64,000 nucleotides of DNA from Bog-756 sp963710495. GTDB lineage: Bacteria; Actinomycetota; Acidimicrobiia; Acidimicrobiales; RAAP-2. The stretch is taken from positions 62,001-126,000 of the forward strand of contig CAVQAI010000007.1 in the NCBI GenBank assembly GCA_963710495.1, in the 5' to 3' direction. A program made the translations under genes and the position numbers. The notes below the pieces were generated by a model, which made no database searches, was not told where the DNA came from, and worked only from the letters and a program-made list of their open reading frames with translations. Positions 1 to 9,100 of the stretch are shown one piece after another. Each line of letters starts with the position of its first letter. Position 1 is the first letter of the stretch.

Positions 1-194
1 TGCAGCACTCGTGCCCGAATGGCAGCCGGGTTTGCGCCCCTCAGGCTAGGGGACATGACCGATGGGCACAAGGTCACGCGGCCCGCTCCCGTCCCGGCGG
101 CGAAACGTTCCGGCGGAGGCCGGCTGGTCCAGCCGTTCCCGGCCGGCCCGAACCCCGCATCGGCGACCTGGCCTGGACCGCCGGGCCCGGAGGA
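1..194. other. Left edge, no gene called
   Basis: No convincing reading frame is visible downstream of ndk. On the minus strand a TAGCCT box (43-48) lies inside a small inverted repeat, CCCCT at 37-41 against AGGGG at 48-52. It could be the -10 box of a minus-strand gene starting beyond the window. In Streptomyces-type maps mreB follows ndk, so that gene is a candidate, but this is inference only. Confidence 0.3.
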
Positions 195-605
195 TCAGCT
201 CCGGCCTGGGAAGAAGAGCTCGATCTCCCGGGCAGCCGATTCCGGGGAGTCCGAGCCGTGCACCAGGTTCTCCCCGGTTTCGGTGGCCAGGTCCCCCCGG
301 ATGGTGCCGGGGGCCGCCTCCACCGGGTTGGTGGCACCCATCAGGGTGCGCACGATCTTGAAGGTGTCGGCCGGTCCCTCCACCACCATCACCATCACCG
401 GCGAGCGGGTGATGAAGGCGACCACATCACCGAAGAACGGCTTGTCCCGGTGTTCGGCGTAGTGGGCGGCCGCCACGTCGGTGGTGATCCGCCGCAGCTC
501 GGCCGCCACCAGTCGCAGACCTTTGTGCTCGATGCGGGCCACGATCTCCCCCACCAGGCCGCGCTCGACCGCGTCCGGTTTGCAGATCACCAAGGTGCGT
601 CCCAC
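195..605 (-). CDS. ndk: Nucleoside diphosphate kinase
   Basis: This 136-aa cytosolic enzyme moves the gamma-phosphate of ATP onto nucleoside diphosphates through a phosphohistidine. Length and sequence match the Ndk family end to end: N-terminal TLVICKPDAVERG, then NPVEAAPGTIRGD, and the active-site histidine H116 in NLVHGSDS. The start is GTG at 605. A TAGCCT box at 615-620 sits 9 nt upstream, so the gene may have its own very short-leader promoter. It lies 55 bp after folC on the same strand, the order seen in many actinobacteria. Nothing looks damaged. Confidence 0.97.
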   Translation of the reverse strand: MGRTLVICKPDAVERGLVGEIVARIEHKGLRLVAAELRRITTDVAAAHYAEHRDKPFFGDVVAFITRSPVMVMVVEGPADTFKIVRTLMGATNPVEAAPGTIRGDLATETGENLVHGSDSPESAAREIELFFPGRS

Positions 606-614
606 GAGCGGGGC

Positions 615-620
615 AGGCTA
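615..620 (-). promoter_or_regulatory. Candidate -10 box (TAGCCT) for ndk
   Basis: A TANNNT hexamer lies 9 nt before the ndk GTG. No Shine-Dalgarno sequence sits between them, so transcription would begin about at the start codon. Confidence 0.35.
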
Positions 621-660
621 GCCGAGGCCCGTCGGGTTGTCAGTCGGGCACCGGCCGCGA

Positions 661-1980
661 TCAGGCCGCGTCGTGGACCAGCTGGCGGCGGGCGTCGGCC
701 ACGACGTACAGCGAGCCGCAGACGACCACCCGGTCGTCCGGACCGACGCCGGCGACCGCCTGGGTGGCGGCCTCGCCCGGATCGGGTACCACCGAGACCA
801 CCATGCCGAGGCCGGCGGCGGCCGCCGCCACCTCCTCGGCGGGCAGCGACCGTGGAGACCGGGGGGCGCACGCCACCACGGTCCGCACGCCGGCGGTGAG
901 CAGTGCGTCCAACATCGCCGCGGGATCTCGCCCGGTGAGCATGCCCACCACGGCCACGGTCTCGCCGGCCACCTCGAACTCCTCGACCAGTGACCGGGCC
1001 AGCACGATCATGCCGGCCGCGTTGTGGGCGCCGTCGACCACCACCAACGGATGGCGGCCCACCACCTCCAGGCGGCCGGGTACCGACACTTCGGCCAAGC
1101 CGGCCTCGACCACGCCGTCGGCGAGTGGGGAGCCGAACAGCGCCTCCACCGCGGTGAGGGCGCACGAGGCGTTCTCCCCCTGGTGGGCCCCGTGCAGCGG
1201 CAGGAGGAGCTCCCCGTAACTGGCCCCCGGGGTCCGGATGTCGAGCAGGCGGCCGCCGACCGCCATCCGGTTGGACGTGCAGGCGAAGTCCCGCCCGCGG
1301 ACCCAGGTCTCGGCCGCCCCCGCCTCGGCGGCGGCGCGGCCGAGCTGGGCCACCAGGGTCGGATCCGACTCCCCGATCACCACCCGGCTGCCCGCTTTGA
1401 AGATGCCCGACTTGTCACGGGCGATGTCCTCCAGCGTCGGCCCGAGCACCTCGGTGTGATCGAAGCTGACGTTGGTGAGCACGGCGACGTCGGCCTGGAC
1501 GACGTTCGTGCAGTCCCAGCGCCCGCCCAGCCCGACCTCGACCACCGCCATGTCCACCGCTTCGTCCGCGAACCAGGCCAGCGCCGCCGCGGTGAGCAGC
1601 TCGAAACGAGTCGGGCGGTCGTCCATCAGCTGCTCGAGCCGGGCCAGCGACTCGAGCATCTCGGTCAAAGCCTCGTCGCCGATCGGCTCGCCGTTGCGGG
1701 AGATCCGTTCGTTCACCCGGCTGAGGTTGGGACTGGTATAGGTGCCGACGGTCAATCCCTGGGCACCCAAAAGGGCGGTGGCCATGGCCGCCGTCGAACC
1801 CTTGCCGTTGGTCCCGGTGATGTGGATCGACGGGTACGCCTCCTCCGGGTCGCCGAGCAGCCCGGCCAAGGCGCGCATCCGCTCCAGTGTCGGGAGAGCC
1901 CGCCGCGACGGCATGGAAGATTCGAAGTCGATGTGCCCGTCGAGCCACTCCAGTGCGGCAGGCAGGTCGTCGAAGGTCAT
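661..1980 (-). CDS. folC: Bifunctional folylpolyglutamate / dihydrofolate synthase
   Basis: The 439-aa protein belongs to the Mur-ligase-like FolC family, which adds glutamate to (dihydro)folate using ATP. The ATP-binding loop HITGTNGKGST is near residue 50, followed by TYTSPNLSRVNERI, the metal/substrate segment GLGGRWDCTNV, NVSFDHTEVLG, and C-terminal VVDGAHNAAGM and VVCGSLYVVADAR. The frame stays open upstream to 2253, but that stretch is anti-clpX shadow; the ATG at 1980 begins where family homology starts. It sits 55 bp after clpX on the same strand. In Streptomyces valS separates clpX and folC; here it is absent. Confidence 0.95.
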   Translation of the reverse strand: MTFDDLPAALEWLDGHIDFESSMPSRRALPTLERMRALAGLLGDPEEAYPSIHITGTNGKGSTAAMATALLGAQGLTVGTYTSPNLSRVNERISRNGEPIGDEALTEMLESLARLEQLMDDRPTRFELLTAAALAWFADEAVDMAVVEVGLGGRWDCTNVVQADVAVLTNVSFDHTEVLGPTLEDIARDKSGIFKAGSRVVIGESDPTLVAQLGRAAAEAGAAETWVRGRDFACTSNRMAVGGRLLDIRTPGASYGELLLPLHGAHQGENASCALTAVEALFGSPLADGVVEAGLAEVSVPGRLEVVGRHPLVVVDGAHNAAGMIVLARSLVEEFEVAGETVAVVGMLTGRDPAAMLDALLTAGVRTVVACAPRSPRSLPAEEVAAAAAGLGMVVSVVPDPGEAATQAVAGVGPDDRVVVCGSLYVVADARRQLVHDAA

Positions 1981-2035
1981 GGGGATCGGGCGGGATGGCC
2001 GATGCCGGAAAGGCGTGCGGCCGTCGGGCCCGTCC

Positions 2036-3319
2036 TCAGGATGCGGCCCGGCGGCTCCGGGTCGACTTGGCCGGCGGGGCGTTGAGCGGCACCAGGGTCG
2101 GGTGCACCTTGTCCAGCACCACCGCCCGGTCGACGACGCACTTGGAGATGTCGGTGCGGCTCGGCAGGTCGTACATGACCTCCAGCAATACCTCTTCGAG
2201 GATGGCACGAAGCCCCCTCGCCCCGGTGCCCCGGAGGAGCGCCTGCTCGGCAACGGCCTCGAGCGCGTCCTCGGTGAACTCCAGCTCCACGTGGTCGAGC
2301 TCGAACACCCGCCGGTACTGGCGGGTGAGGGCGTTCTTCGGCTCGATGAGGATGCGAATGAGCGCGTCCTTGTAGAGATGGGAGACCGCGCTCACCACCG
2401 GGAGGCGACCGATGAACTCGGGAATCAGCCCGAACTTCATCAGGTCCTCGGGCAGCACGTGTCGCAAGAGCTCCGAGTCGTCGCGCTCGGACGCCTTGCG
2501 TACTTCGGCCCGGAAACCCATCCCCTTCCGGCCGATCCGGTTCTCGATGATGGTGTCGATGCCCGCGAAGGCGCCCCCGCAGATGAACAGGATGTTGGTG
2601 GTGTCGATCTGGATGAATTCCTGATGCGGGTGCTTGCGTCCACCTTGGGGGGGCACCGAGGCGGTGGTGCCCTCGAGGATCTTCAGCAACGCCTGCTGCA
2701 CCCCTTCGCCCGACACGTCGCGGGTGATCGAGGGGTTCTCCGACTTCCGGGCGATCTTGTCGATCTCGTCGATGTAGATGATCCCGGTCTCTGCCCGCTT
2801 TACGTCGTAGTCGGCCGCCTGGATGAGCTTGAGGAGGATGTTCTCCACGTCCTCCCCGACATAACCGGCCTCGGTCAGCGCCGTGGCGTCGGCGATGGCG
2901 AAGGGGACGTTGAGCATCCGGGCCAACGTCTGGGCCAACAGAGTCTTTCCGCACCCGGTCGGCCCGAGCAGGAGGATGTTCGACTTGGCCAGCTCCACTT
3001 CGTTGTCGTGGTTGCCGTTGTTGCCGGCCTGGACCCGCTTGTAGTGGTTGTAGACGGCGACCGACAAGATCTTCTTGGCGTACTCCTGACCGATCACGTA
3101 GTCGTTGAGGAACTCGAAGATCTCCTTGGGCTTCGGGAGCTCGTCGAAGGACAGCTCGGTGGTGTCCGCCAACTCCTCGGCGATGATGTCGTTGCAGAGG
3201 TCGATGCACTCATCACAGATGTACACACCGGGACCAGCGATCAGCTTCTTGACCTGCTTCTGGGACTTGCCGCAGAAGCTGCACTTCACAAGGTCGCCAC
3301 CGTCTCCGAACTTCGCCAC
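2036..3319 (-). CDS. clpX: ATP-dependent Clp protease ATP-binding subunit ClpX
   Basis: This is a full-length 427-aa AAA+ unfoldase. It recognises tagged substrates, unfolds them and threads them into ClpP. The N-terminal zinc-binding domain has paired CxxC motifs (CSFC and CDEC, residues 14-39). Walker A is GPTGCGKT, Walker B is IIYIDEID, and the ClpP-docking loop has a GMGF variant of the usual IGF motif. The start is GTG at 3319, preceded by purine-rich AGAGGA. It lies 132 bp after clpP on the same strand, room for a promoter of its own. Confidence 0.97.
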   Translation of the reverse strand: MAKFGDGGDLVKCSFCGKSQKQVKKLIAGPGVYICDECIDLCNDIIAEELADTTELSFDELPKPKEIFEFLNDYVIGQEYAKKILSVAVYNHYKRVQAGNNGNHDNEVELAKSNILLLGPTGCGKTLLAQTLARMLNVPFAIADATALTEAGYVGEDVENILLKLIQAADYDVKRAETGIIYIDEIDKIARKSENPSITRDVSGEGVQQALLKILEGTTASVPPQGGRKHPHQEFIQIDTTNILFICGGAFAGIDTIIENRIGRKGMGFRAEVRKASERDDSELLRHVLPEDLMKFGLIPEFIGRLPVVSAVSHLYKDALIRILIEPKNALTRQYRRVFELDHVELEFTEDALEAVAEQALLRGTGARGLRAILEEVLLEVMYDLPSRTDISKCVVDRAVVLDKVHPTLVPLNAPPAKSTRSRRAAS

Positions 3320-3451
3320 GTCGGTCCTCTTGTCCTCTGCTCAGTGGTTGGTCAGCATGTCAGCGGTTCGTCAGTGCCCCGGTACTGCACCCGTCGGCTC
3401 GATCTTCCAACACTAGCGGTTGCCCCCGCGTCCGCCGGTCCTGTCGTCCGA

Positions 3452-4105
3452 TCAGGCCGCTCCGACCGCCTCGATGGACACGGCATCCCTGGCGGTGATG
3501 ACTTCGTCGACCAGGCCGTAGGCCACGGCCTCCTCGGCTGTCATGATGAAGTCACGGTCGGTGTCCTTGGAGACACGCTCGATGCTCTGGCCCGTGTCGT
3601 TGGCCAGCATGCCGTTCAGCAGATCCCGCATGCGCAGGATCTCCTTGGCCTGAAGCTCGATATCGCTGGCCTGTCCCTCGACCCCGCCGAAGGGTTGGTG
3701 AAGGAGGATGCGCGCGTGCGGCAGGGCAAACCGCTTGCCACGCGTACCGGCGCCCAACAGGACGGCGGCAGCCGACGCCGCCTGGCCGAAACAGAAGGTG
3801 GACAGATCGGGTTTGATGTACTTCATGGTGTCGTAGATGGCGAACAGCGCGGTGATGTCGCCGCCGGGCGAGTTGATGTAGAGGTGGATGTCCTTGTCCG
3901 CCTCCTCGGACTCGAGGAAGAGCAGTTGGGCGCAGACCAGATTGGCCACCGTGTCGTTGATCGGCGTCCCGAGAAAGATGATTCGCTCCCGGAGCAACCG
4001 CGAGTAGAGGTCGTAGTTGCGCTCGCCGCGACTGGTGGACTCGACCACCCACGGCACGCTGTAGGCCTGTGCCCCGATCGCTCCGGTTCCCTCCGTGAAT
4101 GTCAT
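3452..4105 (-). CDS. clpP: ATP-dependent Clp protease proteolytic subunit ClpP
   Basis: The 217-aa serine peptidase forms the tetradecameric Clp chamber. The triad is intact: S111 in FGQAASAA, H136 in LLHQP and D181 in KDTDRD. The N-terminus (GERNYDLYSRLLRERIIFLG) is canonical. The ATG overlaps the trigger-factor stop by 4 nt (ATGA), so the two are probably translationally coupled. Only one clpP copy is present here, whereas many actinobacteria have clpP1-clpP2 in tandem; a second copy elsewhere cannot be excluded. Confidence 0.96.
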   Translation of the reverse strand: MTFTEGTGAIGAQAYSVPWVVESTSRGERNYDLYSRLLRERIIFLGTPINDTVANLVCAQLLFLESEEADKDIHLYINSPGGDITALFAIYDTMKYIKPDLSTFCFGQAASAAAVLLGAGTRGKRFALPHARILLHQPFGGVEGQASDIELQAKEILRMRDLLNGMLANDTGQSIERVSKDTDRDFIMTAEEAVAYGLVDEVITARDAVSIEAVGAA

Positions 4106-5445
4106 TCCGAGCCCTCCCCGTCCTGTTCCACGGTCAGATCGTCCCGTGACACCGGTTTTCCGTCTTCATCAACCAGCTCCACGTTGTCGACCAACCAACG
4201 CATCGCCTTGGCCTTGCACCGGTCCGAGCGTACCGCCGCCAGCCGGCCGGCCTGTTCCAACTGCTCCCGTACCTTGCCGACCTCCATGTCCACCCGCTCG
4301 CCGATCACGGCCAGCTCCTCGTCGAGCTCCTCGTCGGTGACCTCGATCCCCTCCTCCTCCACCACGGTGCGCAGGGCGAGGTCGATCTTCACGCTCTCGA
4401 GGGCGCTGGCCCGCAGCTCATCGACGAATTCCGTCTGGTCACGCCCGGTGACGGCCAGGAATTGACCGATGTCCATCCCCTGGCCCTCGAGTCGATGGCT
4501 GAGATCGTGGATCCGCTCCCGCAGCTCGACGGCCACCAGCTGGTCGGGGATCTCCTCGGTGACCAGCTCGGCCAGCGCCTCCGCCGTCCGCCGCTCCAGG
4601 GCCACCCGGGCCCGCGCCACATGCTGCTGGCGGAGGCGCTCGCGGAGATCGGCGGTGAGCTCGTCGACGGTGTCGAACTCCGAGGCCTCCCCCGCCCACT
4701 CGTCGGTCACCTCGGGGAGGACCAGTTCCTTGGTCTCCTTGACCAGGACCCGAAACGAGGCGGCCGGGCCCTCGGGCCCACCTTCGGTCTCGAAGCTCAG
4801 GATGTCCCCGGCCTTGGCCCCTCGCAGCTGCTCGTCGAGCCCGGGCACGACGCCGCCGCCGCCCACTTCGTAGAGGAGGTCCTCGGCGTCGAGGTCGTCG
4901 TCACCGCCTCCGCCCGGACCGGTCCGCGAGCCGTGGATGTCGATGGTCACCTGGTCGCCGTCCCGAGCCGGCCGTGACACCGTCACCAGCTGGCCCGAGG
5001 TCGCCCGGAGGCGGTCGAGCTGGGCGGTGACTTCGTCGTCGGTGACCTCGAGGCTCGGCAGGGTCACCGAGAGCCCCCGGTATCCGGGTACGGCCACGGT
5101 CGGCCGGACCTCCACCACCGCGTCGAAGGAGACGGCGCCGGAGTCGTTGCCCGAGGTGATGTCGATCTCCGGCTGGTCGATGGGATCGACCTCGGTGTCG
5201 GTGACGGCACGGGCGTAGAACCCGGGTAGCGCTTCGCGCAGCGCCTCCCCCCGCACGGCCGTCGCCCCGCCCATGCGGGCTTCGATGACCCGGCGCGGGA
5301 CCTTTCCGGGGCGGAAGCCCGGGACCTTCACCTCCCGGGCCAGACGCTTCATCAGCGAGTCGAGGGCCTGGTCGATCTCCCCCTCGTCGATCTCGACGGA
5401 GAGGCGGACCCTGTTGCCCTCAACGGGCGCTGCCGTGGCTCGCAT
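4102..5445 (-). CDS. tig: Trigger factor (ribosome-associated prolyl isomerase/chaperone)
   Basis: The 447-aa trigger factor binds the ribosome near the exit tunnel and shields nascent chains. The ribosome-binding signature is present as PGFRPGKVPRRVIEARMG (about residues 41-58). A central FKBP-like PPIase domain (about 160-240) and a helical C-terminal chaperone domain follow. The chosen ATG at 5445 is where homology begins; the upstream open frame is shadow. No clear Shine-Dalgarno is seen, and TACACT lies 11 nt before the ATG, suggesting a very short leader. Its stop overlaps the clpP start. Confidence 0.94.
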   Translation of the reverse strand: MRATAAPVEGNRVRLSVEIDEGEIDQALDSLMKRLAREVKVPGFRPGKVPRRVIEARMGGATAVRGEALREALPGFYARAVTDTEVDPIDQPEIDITSGNDSGAVSFDAVVEVRPTVAVPGYRGLSVTLPSLEVTDDEVTAQLDRLRATSGQLVTVSRPARDGDQVTIDIHGSRTGPGGGGDDDLDAEDLLYEVGGGGVVPGLDEQLRGAKAGDILSFETEGGPEGPAASFRVLVKETKELVLPEVTDEWAGEASEFDTVDELTADLRERLRQQHVARARVALERRTAEALAELVTEEIPDQLVAVELRERIHDLSHRLEGQGMDIGQFLAVTGRDQTEFVDELRASALESVKIDLALRTVVEEEGIEVTDEELDEELAVIGERVDMEVGKVREQLEQAGRLAAVRSDRCKAKAMRWLVDNVELVDEDGKPVSRDDLTVEQDGEGSE

Positions 5446-5456
5446 ATGAACTGCCG

Positions 5457-5462
5457 AGTGTA
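5457..5462 (-). promoter_or_regulatory. Candidate -10 box (TACACT) for tig
   Basis: A TANNNT hexamer lies 11 nt upstream of the tig ATG, in the 47-bp gap after the glutathione peroxidase gene. Confidence 0.35.
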
Positions 5463-5492
5463 CCGGCCGCCGGCGGCGCGGCCGGAGCCACC

Positions 5493-5981
5493 TCAAGCCG
5501 GGAGATTGACCTCGATGGCGTCGGTCACTTCGGGGGCCTCGGGGTCGACCATGGGCCGGAACCGCTGCACGATCTCGCCGGTCGGCGACACGAGGAACTT
5601 CTCGAAGTTCCACTGGATGTCCCCGGCATCCCCGTCGGCGTCGGGGAACGCCGTCAGCTCCTCATAGACGGGGTGACGGCCCTCGCCATTGACCTCGATC
5701 TTCTCGAACATGGGGAAGGTCACCCCGTAGGTGGTGGAGCAGAACGTGGCGATCTCGTCGGCCGTACCCGGCTCCTGGCTGCCGAACTGGTTGCAAGGGA
5801 AGCCGAGGACGGTGAAGCCCCGGTCGCCGTAGGTCTTCTGCAGGCGCTCCAGACCCTCGTACTGAGGCGTGAGGCCGCATTTCGAGGCAACATTGACCAC
5901 CAGGAGCGTCTTGCCCCGGAAATCGTCCAGGGAGGCCGGATCACCGTTCAGGGTACGGAGGGCAGGGTCGTAGATGCTCAT
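5493..5981 (-). CDS. Glutathione peroxidase family (thiol) peroxidase
   Basis: The 162-aa protein is a GPx-fold peroxidase that reduces hydroperoxides. It carries the peroxidatic Cys C35 in NVASKCGLTPQY, the NQFGSQEPG block and the Trp in WNFEKFLV. C81 (FCSTTYG) is positioned as a possible resolving Cys, which would suggest thioredoxin-type rather than glutathione-type turnover; that is inferred from the family. The start at 5981 has TACACT exactly 6 nt upstream and no Shine-Dalgarno, so the mRNA is probably leaderless. The same-strand neighbour 47 bp downstream is tig. Confidence 0.93.
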   Translation of the reverse strand: MSIYDPALRTLNGDPASLDDFRGKTLLVVNVASKCGLTPQYEGLERLQKTYGDRGFTVLGFPCNQFGSQEPGTADEIATFCSTTYGVTFPMFEKIEVNGEGRHPVYEELTAFPDADGDAGDIQWNFEKFLVSPTGEIVQRFRPMVDPEAPEVTDAIEVNLPA

Positions 5982-5987
5982 GAGCCG

Positions 5988-5993
5988 AGTGTA
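5988..5993 (-). promoter_or_regulatory. -10 box (TACACT) of a leaderless promoter, glutathione peroxidase
   Basis: TACACT is followed by a 6-nt spacer (CGGCTC) and then the ATG. The same arrangement precedes the SDR gene at 49136 and several other genes here. Confidence 0.55.
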
Positions 5994-6169
5994 GGTCGGG
6001 GCCCCGGCGCCGTGACGGCCGACAACCCCCTGCTGGGCTGGTCGGCCGGGCCCAGGCAGGCGGAGGCTCGGGAAGCGGCCGCTCGGTAAAGGAAGCCCAG
6101 CCGCTGGTCGAAGATATGAGCAGGCATTGCTCCAGGTTGTGGCGCAGCCGAGGGGTTGGTTAGCGATCG

Positions 6170-9100
6170 ATGTCGGTAAAGGTGGTACAGACAAGCCCGA
6201 GGGTCGCCGATCGCCACGCCATCTCCGGCTCCGTCGTGCGGGCCGTGTTGCACCTGGTGCGGGCTACGGGCGGGGACGCCGCCGTCTCCCAGGTGCTGGC
6301 CCTCGCCGGCGACCGTCGCCCCTTTTCCGACCTGGTCGACACCGGCAGGTGGAGCTCCCTGGCCGAAGCGGCGGCGCTGTTCGATGCCGCCGCCCTCGTC
6401 ACCGGGGACGGGGCCGTCGCCCTGCACACCGGCGAGGCGTTGTTCGACCAGCCCGACGGGGTGCTGGCCTCCGCGGTCCGAACGGCCGGGTCGGTCGGTG
6501 CCGCCCTCCAACAGGTGGGCGGGCTTCTCGGACGGTACGACAGCACCTCGGAGGCGGTTCTCCTCGAGAGCGCCCGGGACCACGCGCTGGTGCGAGTGTC
6601 CCCCGTGCACCAACCGGCACGTCATGCCCATCTGTGCGAGATGACCCGGGGCCTGCTGGCGCGGCTCCCGGTCCTCGTCGGTTCGGGCCCGGCGTTGATC
6701 AGCGAACCGGAGTGCAGCGCCCGGGGCGGCCCCCACTGCCTGTACGCCATCAGCTGGGACGAACGACCTGAAGGGGAGGAGCGGACCGAGGAGGCGACGC
6801 CGGGCACCGACCACCCCGGTGTCGAGGCGGCGTCGGTTGACCTCCAGCCGGTAGGGGCCCAGTCCGGCCACGTCGAACGGGCAGGAGCCGGTCCCGGGGG
6901 AACCGAGCCGGCAGGAGCCGGTCCGGGGAGAACCGAGCCCGTGGGCGCCGCGTCCGGTGACTCCCGGCCGGGCCCGGCCGGACCCCTCGACGCCGAGATC
7001 CCCGAGACGGCCGGGGCCGACGACGTCGGGCGGTCTGGTCCCTGGTCCGTCACGGGTCCCGCGGCGGCGGAGGACGACTGGACGGGATCGGAGCTCGACC
7101 GGATGCGGACCCTGATCGAGGGGGCCTTCGCCACCGCGCAGGAGCTCCTCCACGACGACGCCGGAGCGCTGCTGTCGGAGATCGCCGTCCGGGCCGACGC
7201 CCTCGTCACCAGCCCCCGCTACCTGCTGATGGTGCGGACCCGACCGGGAACGCCGGTCAAGCTCCATCACCGGGGCCTCGAGGCGGACGAGGCTCGGAGC
7301 CTGGCCGCCGAACTCTGGCCCGGCCACCCCGACGAGGCCGGAGGCACGCGTCTGGTGGTCGACATCGCCTCGGGACGCCACCGGTACGGCCGGCTGGTCG
7401 AGCTGAGGCCAGGGGCGGCCGCACCGGCGGCCGAGGTCAGGCTCCTCCGCCTCTATGCCGACTACGCGGCCACCGCGCTCGACGTCTTCGGCGTCCTCGA
7501 CGCGGCCCGGCGCAGTGACACCACGGCCCGGACCTTGCTTTCGTTCGCCGAGCGGCTTTCGGAGGTCACCACCCCGGCCGATCTCGTGCAGTTGTTGGCC
7601 GACACCGTTCCGGCCGTGGCCGGCTGCGAGCGCGCCACCGTCTTCCTGTGGGAGAGCGAAACGGGACAGCTGGTCCCCCGGGCCCGGAGCTCCGGCCGGC
7701 AACCGGCCGACGCCTATCTGGGTCCCATCGTCCCCCTGGCCGAGCCCGGGACGGGTGTGGGCGGTACCGAACCCGGCAGCGGGATGGAGCCGGATTGGAG
7801 CTGGGCCGGGCCCAACGGGCGCGGGGCGCAGCCGGCCGAGCCCGGGTCGGCTGCGGCAGAAGGGGCCCCGGGGGCGCCGCCCGGGGTGCGAATCGGCCTT
7901 CCCGTGGTGGACCACCTCATCAACCGCCGCCAGGTGGTCGTCATCGACGCCTCGAGCGAGGACCCGGTCCTCCGGGACCTGCTGGCCCGTTCGGGCACGG
8001 CGGCCTCCGTGGTCACTTCGCTCTTCGCGGCCGGCGAGTTCCTCGGGGTGATCGCGGCCAATTTCGGCCCCGAGGAACCGACCGAGGCCGTCCACGACCC
8101 GGACCTCCACGAGCGGCTCACCGGCCTGGCCGACCAGGCCGCCACCGCCCTGCAGAACCTCGGCCTCCTCGAGAAGGTGTCCCACATGGCCTGGCACGAC
8201 TCGCTGACCGGGTTGCCCAACCGGCGCCTGTTCGAAGACCGGGTCGAGCAGGAGCTGGTCCGCTCCCGGAGGGTCGGCGAGCCCGTCTGCATGTTCTTCG
8301 TCGACCTCGACTACTTCAAAGGGGTCAACGACACCCTCGGGCACGCGGCCGGGGACGACCTGGTGAGGCAGGTGAGCCGGCGGCTGGTCGCCACGGTGCG
8401 GCGCCAGGACACGGTGGCGCGGGTCGGGGGCGACGAATTTGCCATCCTCCTGCCCGGCCTGTCGGAGCAGGCCGACATCGACGAGCTGGCCGAGCGGACG
8501 CTCGAGGCCATGAGCACCCCGTTCGCCGTCCTCGGGGAGGAGGTGGAGACTTCGGCCTCGATCGGGATCGCAGTGGCGCCCGAGCACGGCGACACGTACG
8601 ACGACCTGCTCAACCGGGCCGATCAGGCCATGTACCGGGCCAAGGCGCTCGGGCGCAACTGCTACGAGATGTTCTCCGGCCCGGGGACCGTCCGGGAGGG
8701 ACGCCCCCCGGCAGTGGACCCGGCGTCGCTCTCGGCCGACCTGGCCGGGGCCCTGGAGCGGGATGAGTTCTTCGTGCTCTACCAGCCCTACATCGACCTG
8801 CGTTCGTCCGAGGTGGTCGGAGTCGAGGCGCTGGTCCGTTGGAACCACCCGAGACTCGGCGTGCTGGAGCCGGCCTCCTTCATCTCGCTGGCCGAGCGCA
8901 GCCGGCTGATCGTGGCCCTCGACTCGTGGGTGCTCAAGAAGTCGTGCCAGCAGGCTCGTGGCTGGTTCGAGGGCGGGCTCGGGCCATTTCGCCTGGCCGT
9001 CAACCTGGCCTCCCGCGATCTCGAGGACCCCGAACTGTTCGCCCGGGTCCAGCACACGCTGACGGCGACCGGCTTCGACCCGTCGCTGCTCGACCTCGAG

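Noticed and set aside
74..4465. Long frames opposite clpX, clpP, tig, folC and ndk (e.g. 1742-4465 plus)
   Set aside because: They mirror well-supported genes on the other strand, lack recognisable motifs and arise from high GC3.
5978..9055. 1025-codon minus-strand frame opposite the GGDEF-EAL gene
   Set aside because: It is the antisense of a gene with clear GGDEF and EAL motifs; composition is GC-driven and no domain is visible.
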